A stretch of 27,583 nt of DNA from IMG/VR virus record IMGVR_UViG_3300037882_000699, positions 1 through 27,583 of that record; one strand, given 5' to 3'. The notes under the pieces were generated by a model. It worked only from the letters and a program-made list of their open reading frames with translations, was not told the DNA's origin and searched no databases. This DNA comes from a virus. Positions 15,136 through 21,226 of this stretch are shown piece by piece. The first letter of the stretch is position 1; every line of letters starts with the position of its first letter. Both the position numbers and the translations under genes were made by a program.

Positions 15136-15427
15136 CCAGTTTACCTGTTACTTCAAACCACAATAGGAATAAAATACAACAACCTAAGTGCGCCAAGTGA
15201 CTCTTTCCAGTTTCAGGATCATTCTTCTGACCAGACAACCAGTCAGTGAAATGACGCAAGGCTGCATCTTTGTATCTTACAGGCTCAATCCTCATCCAGT
15301 TATCGGGGGCGTACTTAGTTGCCCCGAACCCAAGAACATCAACAATCTCTTTTAGGGCTACCCAAGGAATCAGGCTCCAGCGAGCCTTCCCTTGATCATA
15401 TTTAACCCCTGTGGTTAAATCACTCAT
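15116..15427 (-). CDS. dATP/dGTP diphosphohydrolase-like protein (DUF5664 family)
   Basis: 103 residues, ATG with GGAGG upstream and an ATGA overlap with the preceding gene. The family pattern is plain: G-V-K-Y-D-Q-G-K-A-R-W-S-L-I-P at the start, then G-F-G-A-T-K-Y-A-P-D-N-W, R-Y-K-D-A-A-L-R-H, D-P-E-T-G-K-S-H-L-A-H and a hydrophobic C-terminal helix. This is the phage family once called DUF5664 and now annotated as dATP/dGTP diphosphohydrolase N-terminal domain; some members (MazZ) work in phages with 2-aminoadenine genomes. No PurZ is in this window. A role in shaping purine dNTP pools is inferred. Confidence 0.8.
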   Translation of the reverse strand: MSDLTTGVKYDQGKARWSLIPWVALKEIVDVLGFGATKYAPDNWMRIEPVRYKDAALRHFTDWLSGQKNDPETGKSHLAHLGCCILFLLWFEVTGKLDGTNKN

Positions 15428-16005
15428 AATGTAGTAACCTCCGATAACTCACTTACCAACTCATCAATTTCATCTTGTGAAAATGTAAAGGGTACTCCCT
15501 TAATTAAGACGGTATACTTAACCTCTCGTGAAATTTCTACTAAAGGTATCTCTTCTATCAGGGATGAATCATCTACACTTATTTCCGTGTACACCTCTAA
15601 CTCAGCAAAAGCTAAATCGGGGAGTATCATATACTCCTGATTTCCATTTCCATCAATGAATTCTGGGCAATCAGTACCATCATCTTTATTTAGCGTAACT
15701 ATAACTCCTTTACGGAGGTCGCCATAGTTACATAGACACCTGAACTTAGTATCTTTTGTAAAACCCGCCTTTTGAAAGGGTGTCATAATTAAATCCTCTT
15801 CTTTGTAGAGTACCCAGCCGTGGCTATCTAGGGAAAACGGCTTATTTTCCAAATTTTTACCGAATAATTTGAACCAAGGTGCAGAGGTTCCATCATCTTT
15901 TACAAGTTCAATAATATCCTCATCATTGAAACAACAACCAGTTCCGACACCAAGTACCTCAATTACACTCCCAACCTTTAAACCTAAATCACTTGCATAA
16001 GTCAT
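15424..16005 (-). CDS. Hypothetical protein with an apparent internal domain duplication
   Basis: 193 residues, ATG with GGAG 8 nt upstream; first gene after the promoter at 16052-16080. Two similar segments can be seen: residues about 11-74 with D-I-I-E-L-V-K-D-D-G-T-S-A-P-W-F, and about 87-140 with V-I-V-T-L-N-K-D-D-G-T-D-C-P-E-F. Both are flanked by short beta strands and end in a Leu/Asp-rich strand, so each may be a small SH3-like barrel. The C-terminus (about 170-190) is an acidic helix. No known family is recognised. Confidence 0.6.
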   Translation of the reverse strand: MTYASDLGLKVGSVIEVLGVGTGCCFNDEDIIELVKDDGTSAPWFKLFGKNLENKPFSLDSHGWVLYKEEDLIMTPFQKAGFTKDTKFRCLCNYGDLRKGVIVTLNKDDGTDCPEFIDGNGNQEYMILPDLAFAELEVYTEISVDDSSLIEEIPLVEISREVKYTVLIKGVPFTFSQDEIDELVSELSEVTTL

Positions 16006-16051
16006 ATTTGTATCTCCTGTGTTAATTTGTATAAGTCTTTGTTAGGAATTA

Positions 16052-16080
16052 ATTATACGCTTCCTTGCTTATGGATGCAA
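16052..16080 (-). promoter_or_regulatory. Sigma70-type promoter for the nucleotide-metabolism operon
   Basis: On the - strand, TTGCAT (16080-16075) is followed by exactly 17 nt and a perfect TATAAT (16057-16052). It lies in the 78-nt gap between the metallophosphoesterase stop and the ATG at 16005. Transcription would start near 16045 and read the operon that includes DUF5664, MazG-like, ThyA, glutaredoxin and both RNR subunits. It suggests use of host RNA polymerase. Confidence 0.7.
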
Positions 16081-16083
16081 GCT

Positions 16084-17172
16084 TTAGTCTTCATATCTTT
16101 TCTGTAGATAGTCCAAAGATATAAACATTGGCAATCCGAAACCATCCTTAACTTCATGCAGCATTGTGATACCCCTGAAATGGTTGTTTCCTGTGTAACC
16201 TTTATAAGGTTCCTCGAAATCATAAGCTGCCCCATTGATAATACCAATTTGATGCTTACCGTCTAGGGTCGGTCGAATAGCTACATCCAAGCATTGCTTA
16301 TGTCCCACCACAAAGCTATTCCCTACCGTCTTCAACTGATTCATTGCAGTGCCACCATAAGGTTTTCCTGTCATTGGGTTAGCTAAGTAGTGGACAAAGA
16401 ATATATTCTCAACCACAGCAGGTTTTAAAAATGGGTAAACTTCCCATCCCATACCTGCCAAGGGTAAAGTATCTGTCCCTACAAACCCATCCAGCTCAGG
16501 CATCTCATCTGCTAGTCTATCAAATCTTGATTCATGGTTTCCGGTACAGAATATTAGTCTTGGATTGTAGCCATCTTTCTGGAACTCTGCAAGAAGTAAT
16601 CGCATACTCTCGTTACCAGCCTCAATATCAGCTTTCAGTCTACGACCTTCAAAAGATTTCTTACCTTTGTCATAACTTGATAAGCTTTCAAAGTCATAAG
16701 CATCCCCAATATGAACTACAATATCTGGTTTCTTATCAAAGATGTACTTACCGATCCACTTCATGTATTCTAAAGATACATTAGGTTTTGCCTGAGTATC
16801 AGCAATTATGCAGATCTTCAAAGGTTTATCCTTTTTATCTTCTTTCTCAGGCTTCATGTACTTCAAGGTAGTATTTATTGCCACATCAATCTCTGCTTTA
16901 GGTGCTGCCACCGCTGGTGCAGAAAGGTCAGCAAAAGTATCTTCTTTAGGTGCTTCATATCCAAACCCGTTGAAGTACCTATCAATAATTTCTTCATTCT
17001 CTAAGTGCCACCCTTTGTGAGTATCCTTAGCTATGAAATTCTGTATTGTTCTGGCAGGGATACCAAGCTCACGAGAAATCTCATAAGAGCTTTTATTGTT
17101 CCCGTAATATTCTTGAATGATCTGCATCTTAACAGAATCATTCTTAAGGTCTCTGTTATAAATACTTGTCAA
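16084..17172 (-). CDS. HTH domain-metallophosphoesterase fusion
   Basis: 362 residues from a TTG at 17172, which has AGGAG 9 nt upstream; the frame is open further up but without a ribosome site. Residues about 10-52 form a homeodomain-like/resolvase-type HTH (I-I-Q-E-Y-Y-G-N-N-K-S-S-Y-E-I-S-R-E-L-G, then P-A-R-T-I-Q-N-F-I). After a linker, a calcineurin-like phosphoesterase carries A-D-T-Q (D125), G-D (D157), G-N-H-E (N212, H213), V-H-Y (H261) and G-H (H291), a complete dinuclear metal site. It may be a nuclease or phosphatase brought to DNA by the HTH. Overlaps the upstream gene by 17 nt. Confidence 0.85.
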   Translation of the reverse strand: MTSIYNRDLKNDSVKMQIIQEYYGNNKSSYEISRELGIPARTIQNFIAKDTHKGWHLENEEIIDRYFNGFGYEAPKEDTFADLSAPAVAAPKAEIDVAINTTLKYMKPEKEDKKDKPLKICIIADTQAKPNVSLEYMKWIGKYIFDKKPDIVVHIGDAYDFESLSSYDKGKKSFEGRRLKADIEAGNESMRLLLAEFQKDGYNPRLIFCTGNHESRFDRLADEMPELDGFVGTDTLPLAGMGWEVYPFLKPAVVENIFFVHYLANPMTGKPYGGTAMNQLKTVGNSFVVGHKQCLDVAIRPTLDGKHQIGIINGAAYDFEEPYKGYTGNNHFRGITMLHEVKDGFGLPMFISLDYLQKRYED

Positions 17173-17458
17173 TGGGTATTTCTCCTGTGTAGATAAAGTT
17201 TCTTTCTGGACTATCTTCTGGATAAACAAGAAGCGTGTCTAATATTGCGTACTGAACATGCTTGAACCACCGAGGTTCTTGTTTATCATTTACAATACTA
17301 TCTATACAGAATAAAATATGGTGGTTCTTAAGATTACCATCATCTAATACAATGTGGCAATTACCGCCAACTACTTCTTTGTTATAGATAATCTGTTCTA
17401 ATTGTAGAAAGATGTCTCTAAGCTCATAAACCTCATGTCCTTTAAATGTATCTGTCAA
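17156..17458 (-). CDS. Hypothetical protein, 100 aa
   Basis: TTG start at 17458, directly after the previous stop (TAATTG), with AGAGGA 7 nt upstream. The protein has a beta-alpha character with H-I-V-L-D-D-G-N-L and I-L-F-C-I-D-S-I-V strands and an R-W-F-K-H-V-Q-Y-A-I-L helix. No family is recognised. Its 3' end holds the ribosome site and start of the metallophosphoesterase gene, so the two are coupled. Confidence 0.6.
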   Translation of the reverse strand: MTDTFKGHEVYELRDIFLQLEQIIYNKEVVGGNCHIVLDDGNLKNHHILFCIDSIVNDKQEPRWFKHVQYAILDTLLVYPEDSPERNFIYTGEIPIDKYL

Positions 17459-17677
17459 TTACAATTCCTCTTTAGGTAGTAAGGGGTTTGGAGTTCTGGG
17501 GTCAATTAGGCCAGCTTTCAAACTTAAACTCATAATATGTTTGATAGCTATCATTGGGTCAATCTTACCCTCTGCTTTAAACTCCTCAAATGCCCCCTTA
17601 ATGGCGTAATGTACTATCTCTGAAATAGCTTTAGCACTGCACTCAGTGTCAATCTTTACCGTTACAGTTGTTTCCAA
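17459..17677 (-). CDS. Hypothetical protein, 72 aa
   Basis: TTG start at 17677 with AGGAG 7 nt upstream. It starts with a T-V-T-V-K-I-D strand and continues with helices (A-I-S-E-I-V-H-Y-A-I-K-G-A-F-E-E-F) and a Pro-rich end. It looks like a small alpha/beta domain. Function unknown. Confidence 0.55.
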   Translation of the reverse strand: METTVTVKIDTECSAKAISEIVHYAIKGAFEEFKAEGKIDPMIAIKHIMSLSLKAGLIDPRTPNPLLPKEEL

Positions 17678-17694
17678 ACTTCTTCTCCTGTCAA

Positions 17695-17862
17695 TTAAAG
17701 TTCCTCATGTTGTGGAAGCAAACGTACACATTCGTCAGCAAAGAAGTCCTTGTCTGGGTGCCTTTCAAGTTCAGCTAACGTGTACAGAACTTGATGCACT
17801 GAGTGGTACTCTAAAGCTTGTCTTAATAACTCTCGCAAACTACAATCTAACATTAGATTCAT
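17695..17862 (-). CDS. Small hypothetical protein, 55 aa
   Basis: An open frame fills the gap between 17677 and 17859. ATG at 17862-17860 overlaps the previous stop as ATGA and has GGAGGG 6 nt upstream, the best ribosome site in this part. TAA is at 17697-17695. The protein is helical and charged: L-R-E-L-L-R-Q-A-L-E-Y-H, then V-L-Y-T-L-A-E-L-E-R-H-P-D-K-D-F-F-A. No family recognised. Confidence 0.75.
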   Translation of the reverse strand: MNLMLDCSLRELLRQALEYHSVHQVLYTLAELERHPDKDFFADECVRLLPQHEEL

Positions 17863-18092
17863 ATAGTACCCTCCACACTAGCTAAATACTTAATACAGGC
17901 TATCTGTAACACTTTACAGTAATCATAGTAAGACGTCAAATCGAAAACAGTAACATCAGATATTGTCGGTAGTGGACTACCTGTGAACCCTATGGTCCAA
18001 TTAACCCACTCCCCCGCGATCATTCTTAGTTGCCCAAAGAATCCTTCTACAAGTATTCTCATTTCTTTGTTTGAAGGTTTTACACTATTCAT
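17859..18092 (-). CDS. Hypothetical protein, 77 aa
   Basis: ATG start overlapping the previous stop as ATGA; the end overlaps the 55-aa gene in the same way. The sequence has a helical N-terminus (K-E-M-R-I-L-V-E-G-F-F-G-Q-L), a W-V-N-W-T-I-G-F-T-G-S-P centre and a Tyr-rich C-terminal helix. Function unknown. Confidence 0.6.
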   Translation of the reverse strand: MNSVKPSNKEMRILVEGFFGQLRMIAGEWVNWTIGFTGSPLPTISDVTVFDLTSYYDYCKVLQIACIKYLASVEGTI

Positions 18093-18613
18093 TTTAATAA
18101 ATACTCCACAATTTGTTTTCTACGCTTTGGGCTACTCTTCTCAGGTACAATACCTTTAGATTCTAGCCATTCAATATCAGCTTTATCTTTACACAAAGAG
18201 ATGGCTTGCTTCTCAGCAGATGCCTCTTTGAATGACTTACCTGTACGCTCAGAATAGCTTTTAACCTTGTGTGCAGCCTTTGTCACGCACTGTAATGAAT
18301 CTGGCGGTGGAACTAGGTGTTTAATGAAATTCAATATTTCACTTTCATCATTGATTGGCACATTACCACTCTTATGATCTATCTCTAATGCTGATTTACC
18401 TGCCCACTCACCACTTAACGCACAATATGCTCCACTCTTAGCCTTACCTGTGTAACCTTCTGGGGGCTTAGAGCAAGCCCCATTTTTGAAGGTGATTTTT
18501 ACAGGCGACTTGTTCCAAACAGCCCCACGTAAAGCTCCACGTAAGTAGGTAAAGAACTTTGACTTAGTTGGCCAGATGTCTGGATACCACAGCCATGGCT
18601 CCCATTTATCCAC
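18089..18613 (-). CDS. HNH-type endonuclease-like protein
   Basis: 174 residues from the GTG at 18613, which has GAGGA 8 nt upstream. A TTG 6 nt earlier (18619), overlapping the previous stop, is an alternative. Central motifs are C-A-L-S-G-E-W, L-E-I-D-H-K-S-G-N and, further on, Q-C-V-T-K-A-A-H-K-V-K-S, in the order of an HNH (beta-beta-alpha-metal) nuclease with DH, Asn-like and final His positions. The C-terminal part is basic and helical. Phage replication modules often hold such HNH proteins, either as packaging or recombination nucleases or as mobile endonucleases. Which one applies cannot be told here. Confidence 0.65.
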   Translation of the reverse strand: MDKWEPWLWYPDIWPTKSKFFTYLRGALRGAVWNKSPVKITFKNGACSKPPEGYTGKAKSGAYCALSGEWAGKSALEIDHKSGNVPINDESEILNFIKHLVPPPDSLQCVTKAAHKVKSYSERTGKSFKEASAEKQAISLCKDKADIEWLESKGIVPEKSSPKRRKQIVEYLLK

Positions 18614-18615
18614 AA

Positions 18616-18999
18616 TCAATATCCTCGAAATAACGAAGTAACCTGATACAACTTAAACACCAACCAAGCCTTAAACTGCTCATACTTAGATGGCACAGCA
18701 TTGCCTGCACTAACGTAAGTGATATTACGTGAGGCTACATCTACAGCTTTACTTACTGGCGCTGGCATTTGATACTCGTGTCCCACTCTACCCTCTGGTG
18801 GAACTGGCTTCTCAACTACAGCCTTCTTAGGGCGGCCTCTAGGCTTAGCTGGAGCCTTGCTATTAGCTCGTTTAGGCTTAGGGGTTGCTACGGTATTACT
18901 TTCAACCTTAACGTCCTCTACGGCTTGTTTAGGCGGCGTAGAATTGATCGTAGATGGAGCTTGTTGGGTTGGTTTCTTAGTTTGTGTACGTTTAGTCAA
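18616..18999 (-). CDS. AT-hook-containing basic protein
   Basis: 127 residues, TTG start at 18999 with GGAG 7 nt upstream; overlaps the exonuclease end by 8 nt. The N-terminal two-thirds is low complexity (Lys, Pro, Thr, Ala) and includes K-P-R-G-R-P-K-K, a canonical AT-hook core that binds the minor groove of AT-rich DNA. The C-terminal 30 residues are hydrophobic and aromatic (F-K-A-W-L-V-F-K-L-Y-Q-V-T-S-L-F), perhaps a membrane or protein contact helix. Could be a nucleoid-like or DNA-tethering protein. Function inferred only. Confidence 0.6.
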   Translation of the reverse strand: MTKRTQTKKPTQQAPSTINSTPPKQAVEDVKVESNTVATPKPKRANSKAPAKPRGRPKKAVVEKPVPPEGRVGHEYQMPAPVSKAVDVASRNITYVSAGNAVPSKYEQFKAWLVFKLYQVTSLFRGY

Positions 19000-20014
19000 T
19001 TTTAATCTCCAATTTCTTTAAGACATCTTTAAGAATAACTTCAGGCTCACCTTTCACTCTGCGCATTCTTGCCATTGTAAAACATTCTTGCATTACATAG
19101 AGCCAGTCAGTCTCAAAAGTATCACCTCTCCAGCCAGTAATTACTTTAGGTTCAGGGTAAAGAACTTTGTATGCCTCCACCATTCGAGACAGTGCATCTT
19201 TATCGTTTATAGAACCTTCTAACTTCTTGTAGGCTGACTTATCTCCCCAACTCATTTCTGAGAAGCAGTTAGCCTTAAAATTATCAACAGAGTCTCCATT
19301 GAGTGTTTGATAGTAGAGCCACATACGGCCATAACCCCTGACATCTGTTTCTACTTTACCTTTTGAGTTTACTTTCTCTTGTAGCCAAAGCTTTCCAAAA
19401 CAGTCACAATCAATAATGCCTTCATCTGGCTTATTAACATTGAAGAATCTATTAGGTTGCCCGTAGTAGTCTTTATCCTCCCCCACAGCTACATTATTTG
19501 GTTGACGATAGCACTCTTGTGTAACACGTTCATCTGTCTCTTCATAAGTAACAACTTCACATTTCAATCTGTGTTCCAAGTAATCAGTTACAGCATCAAT
19601 GTGTATGGGTTTAGGTGCTGGTCTATCTTTGTACTTCAGGAGGGTACTTCTCTCCAATCGGAAACTGTCACCTTTACCAATAAACCCTTTATGACGTTTG
19701 GTACCAATACAAGTGTACATAGCTTCATACATCAAACGAGTTGTGTGAAGGACATTCTGTATTGGTTCTGCAACAACAATATCTTCTATTGTGAACTCAG
19801 AGGGGAGAATAATACTCTCCCTCCCCTTGTTGTACTCTGCCAACCACCCCCCAGCCTTCTTAGCGTAGTGTCCGTAGAAGTCGGTTCTTGTTCCAAACAC
19901 TACGCTAATATTTAATGTTGGATGCGTAACTGATATAGAGCTTTTCTGTCCAGCAAAAGAAGCTCCATATTTAATCATGTCAGCATCTATGATTGCTGTT
20001 AAAAAACTACTCAT
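18992..20014 (-). CDS. 5'-3' exonuclease, T7 gp6-like (FEN superfamily)
   Basis: 340 residues, ATG overlapping the upstream stop by 8 nt. The N-terminus I-I-D-A-D-M-I-K-Y-G holds the first metal-binding Asp pair. A central R-P-A-P-K-P-I-H-I-D-A-V-T-D-Y-L segment and V-G-E-D-K-D-Y-Y-G-Q-P resemble T7 gp6 and related phage exonucleases. L-N-G-D-S-V-D-N-F-K near residue 237 is the metal/H3TH motif of the FEN family. It would remove RNA primers and degrade host DNA 5'-3'. It follows the polymerase and SSB-like genes, as in other T7-type replication modules. Confidence 0.8.
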   Translation of the reverse strand: MSSFLTAIIDADMIKYGASFAGQKSSISVTHPTLNISVVFGTRTDFYGHYAKKAGGWLAEYNKGRESIILPSEFTIEDIVVAEPIQNVLHTTRLMYEAMYTCIGTKRHKGFIGKGDSFRLERSTLLKYKDRPAPKPIHIDAVTDYLEHRLKCEVVTYEETDERVTQECYRQPNNVAVGEDKDYYGQPNRFFNVNKPDEGIIDCDCFGKLWLQEKVNSKGKVETDVRGYGRMWLYYQTLNGDSVDNFKANCFSEMSWGDKSAYKKLEGSINDKDALSRMVEAYKVLYPEPKVITGWRGDTFETDWLYVMQECFTMARMRRVKGEPEVILKDVLKKLEIKID

Positions 20015-20231
20015 CTACAGGCACCAGTTTAACCTTAACAATTTCATATTTATCTTGGTCATCGAATTTAGTCTTAACATAACGATTAAGTAAACCACCA
20101 CAATACCGTTCACTTGCGTGCCAATAAGAAGTTTTAGCTCCAGCGGTACTCAAGTAGACCTCACTAGACCAAAGCTCTTTAGTTACCTTGTCTACGATTA
20201 CATACTGTCTTTCATCTTCTAGCTTACCCAT
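20007..20231 (-). CDS. Hypothetical protein, 74 aa
   Basis: ATG at 20231 is chosen because GGGAG lies 5 nt upstream. A TTG at 20243 is inside the ribosome site. The protein is beta-rich (Q-Y-V-I-V-D-K-V-T-K-E-L-W and Y-E-I-V-K-V-K-L-V-P) with a Trp/His/Tyr/Cys segment between. No family is recognised. It overlaps the exonuclease start. Confidence 0.6.
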   Translation of the reverse strand: MGKLEDERQYVIVDKVTKELWSSEVYLSTAGAKTSYWHASERYCGGLLNRYVKTKFDDQDKYEIVKVKLVPVDE

Positions 20232-20368
20232 ATCTTCTCCCAAGTTATATAACTCAATTTACGAAACAACCACCGTAAGTTTTGCTTAATACGTTTCTCA
20301 ATCTCTGGAGTAATATCATGATAAGGTAATGTGTATTGCTCACAGGACATTTCAATACCAAAGAACAT
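20219..20368 (-). CDS. Small hypothetical protein, 49 aa (start uncertain)
   Basis: ATG at 20368 with AAGGG 7 nt upstream, TAG at 20221-20219, overlapping the next gene by 13 nt. The protein starts M-F-F-G-I-E-M-S-C-E-Q-Y, then I-T-P-E-I-E-K-R-I-K-Q-N-L-R-W-L-F-R-K-L. The frame stays open for another 14 codons upstream, back to the stop of the previous gene in the same frame, and these codons also read like protein (I-N-I-R-Y-K-G-K-V). A non-canonical upstream start is possible. Confidence 0.55.
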   Translation of the reverse strand: MFFGIEMSCEQYTLPYHDITPEIEKRIKQNLRWLFRKLSYITWEKIWVS

Positions 20369-20410
20369 TACCTTACCCTTGTAACGGATATTGATACCCG
20401 TAGTGATCCC

Positions 20411-20656
20411 TTAAAGACCTAGTTCATCTACACTTTCAATAGAAATCTGCAAGGCTTCAAGTTGCTTCTCCGCCTTATCACGATCATGCACAGTCTTAAC
20501 ATCTAAAGCAAACTCTTTAGGATCAAAGCCAGACTCTTTAGCGGCTTCTTTAATTTCTTTCATACGTACAGCCAATAAGTCTTTAGCTTGTAAGTTAGCT
20601 ACCGCTTCTTTCACGTATCCACGATATGAGTCTTTCTTGTTTTGTTCAGCAGTCAT
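20411..20656 (-). CDS. Small charged helical protein, possible DNA-binding
   Basis: 81 residues from the ATG at 20656, with GGAG 8 nt upstream; a TTG at 20677 lies before the ribosome site. Highly charged and helical: L-Q-A-K-D-L-L-A-V-R-M-K-E-I-K-E-A-A-K and G-F-D-P-K-E-F. The pattern recalls small GapR/DUF2312-like DNA-binding helices (charged helix, then 'G-F-D'), but the match is weak. It follows a terminator hairpin. Confidence 0.55.
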   Translation of the reverse strand: MTAEQNKKDSYRGYVKEAVANLQAKDLLAVRMKEIKEAAKESGFDPKEFALDVKTVHDRDKAEKQLEALQISIESVDELGL

Positions 20657-20675
20657 GTATATTTCTCCAATTATC

Positions 20676-20703
20676 AAAATTAAAGGGCTACCATAAATAG
20701 CCC
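20676..20703 (-). terminator. Hairpin with T-rich tail downstream of the HNH gene
   Basis: On the - strand GGGCTA (20703-20698), a 7-nt loop and TAGCCC (20690-20685) are followed by TTTAATTTT (20684-20676). It lies between the stop of the HNH gene and the next ribosome site. The T run is interrupted, so termination may be partial. Confidence 0.6.
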
Positions 20704-20720
20704 ATATTGTTAAGTGTTAG

Positions 20721-21218
20721 TTAGATTAGAATGGAGTCAGGGTCACGCCCAATCTCATTCAATCTTTTGTGCTCAGTCCCGTGACACTTAGGACATAACC
20801 AAACTACATCTAGCCAGTGTTCCTCTAAATAAGACCAATGGTGTTTATGCAGCTTCTTATCCTCGGTGCCACAATGTTCGCAGGATGTTTTACGTTCTAA
20901 TTTACCACCCCTCACAGCATTAGTTGCTGAGTATTGTGCCTTACGTTTTAGAGGATTTCTATCAGCCCACCCTTTCTTGGTGGACAATACTTTCTCCTTA
21001 TATTCTGGGTTGGAGTGGTACTTTGTCTTGTTTCTTTCTACAACTTGCAAATTACGTTCTACTTTGTTGAATCTGTTTCTATCGTACTCTAAGTAATACT
21101 CTGACTTAAGCTGCCTATTTAATCTAACAGCAGCTTTAGTACATTCTTTACACTTGCTAGTTTTAGGATAGAAATCAGTAAGAGGCTTTTCGGCCTCACA
21201 CTTATTACATACTATCAA
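20721..21218 (-). CDS. Zinc-finger HNH endonuclease-like protein
   Basis: 165 residues with a TTG start at 21218 (AGGGGG just upstream, in the end of the SSB-like gene). The N-terminus holds C-N-K-C and C-K-E-C pairs, a four-Cys zinc site. A long basic Tyr/Arg/Lys-rich helical middle leads to a second four-Cys module, C-E-H-C then C-P-K-C, with the HNH-like core K-H-H-W-S-Y and H-G-T-E-H. Similar free-standing proteins are common in phage replication modules and many act as homing-type nickases. A terminator hairpin follows it. Insertion here as a selfish element is possible. Confidence 0.75.
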   Translation of the reverse strand: MIVCNKCEAEKPLTDFYPKTSKCKECTKAAVRLNRQLKSEYYLEYDRNRFNKVERNLQVVERNKTKYHSNPEYKEKVLSTKKGWADRNPLKRKAQYSATNAVRGGKLERKTSCEHCGTEDKKLHKHHWSYLEEHWLDVVWLCPKCHGTEHKRLNEIGRDPDSILI

Positions 21219-21226
21219 AGTACCCC

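Noticed and set aside
16053-16247. Open frame on the - strand overlapping the end of the metallophosphoesterase gene
   Set aside because: It lies in another frame of a gene with intact motifs and has no ribosome site.
16431-17196. Several + strand open frames opposite the metallophosphoesterase gene
   Set aside because: They mirror a well-supported - strand gene and lack recognisable protein features.
20721-21218. HNH gene as part of an intron or intein insertion
   Set aside because: Neighbouring genes are complete and no split-gene or intron boundary is seen.
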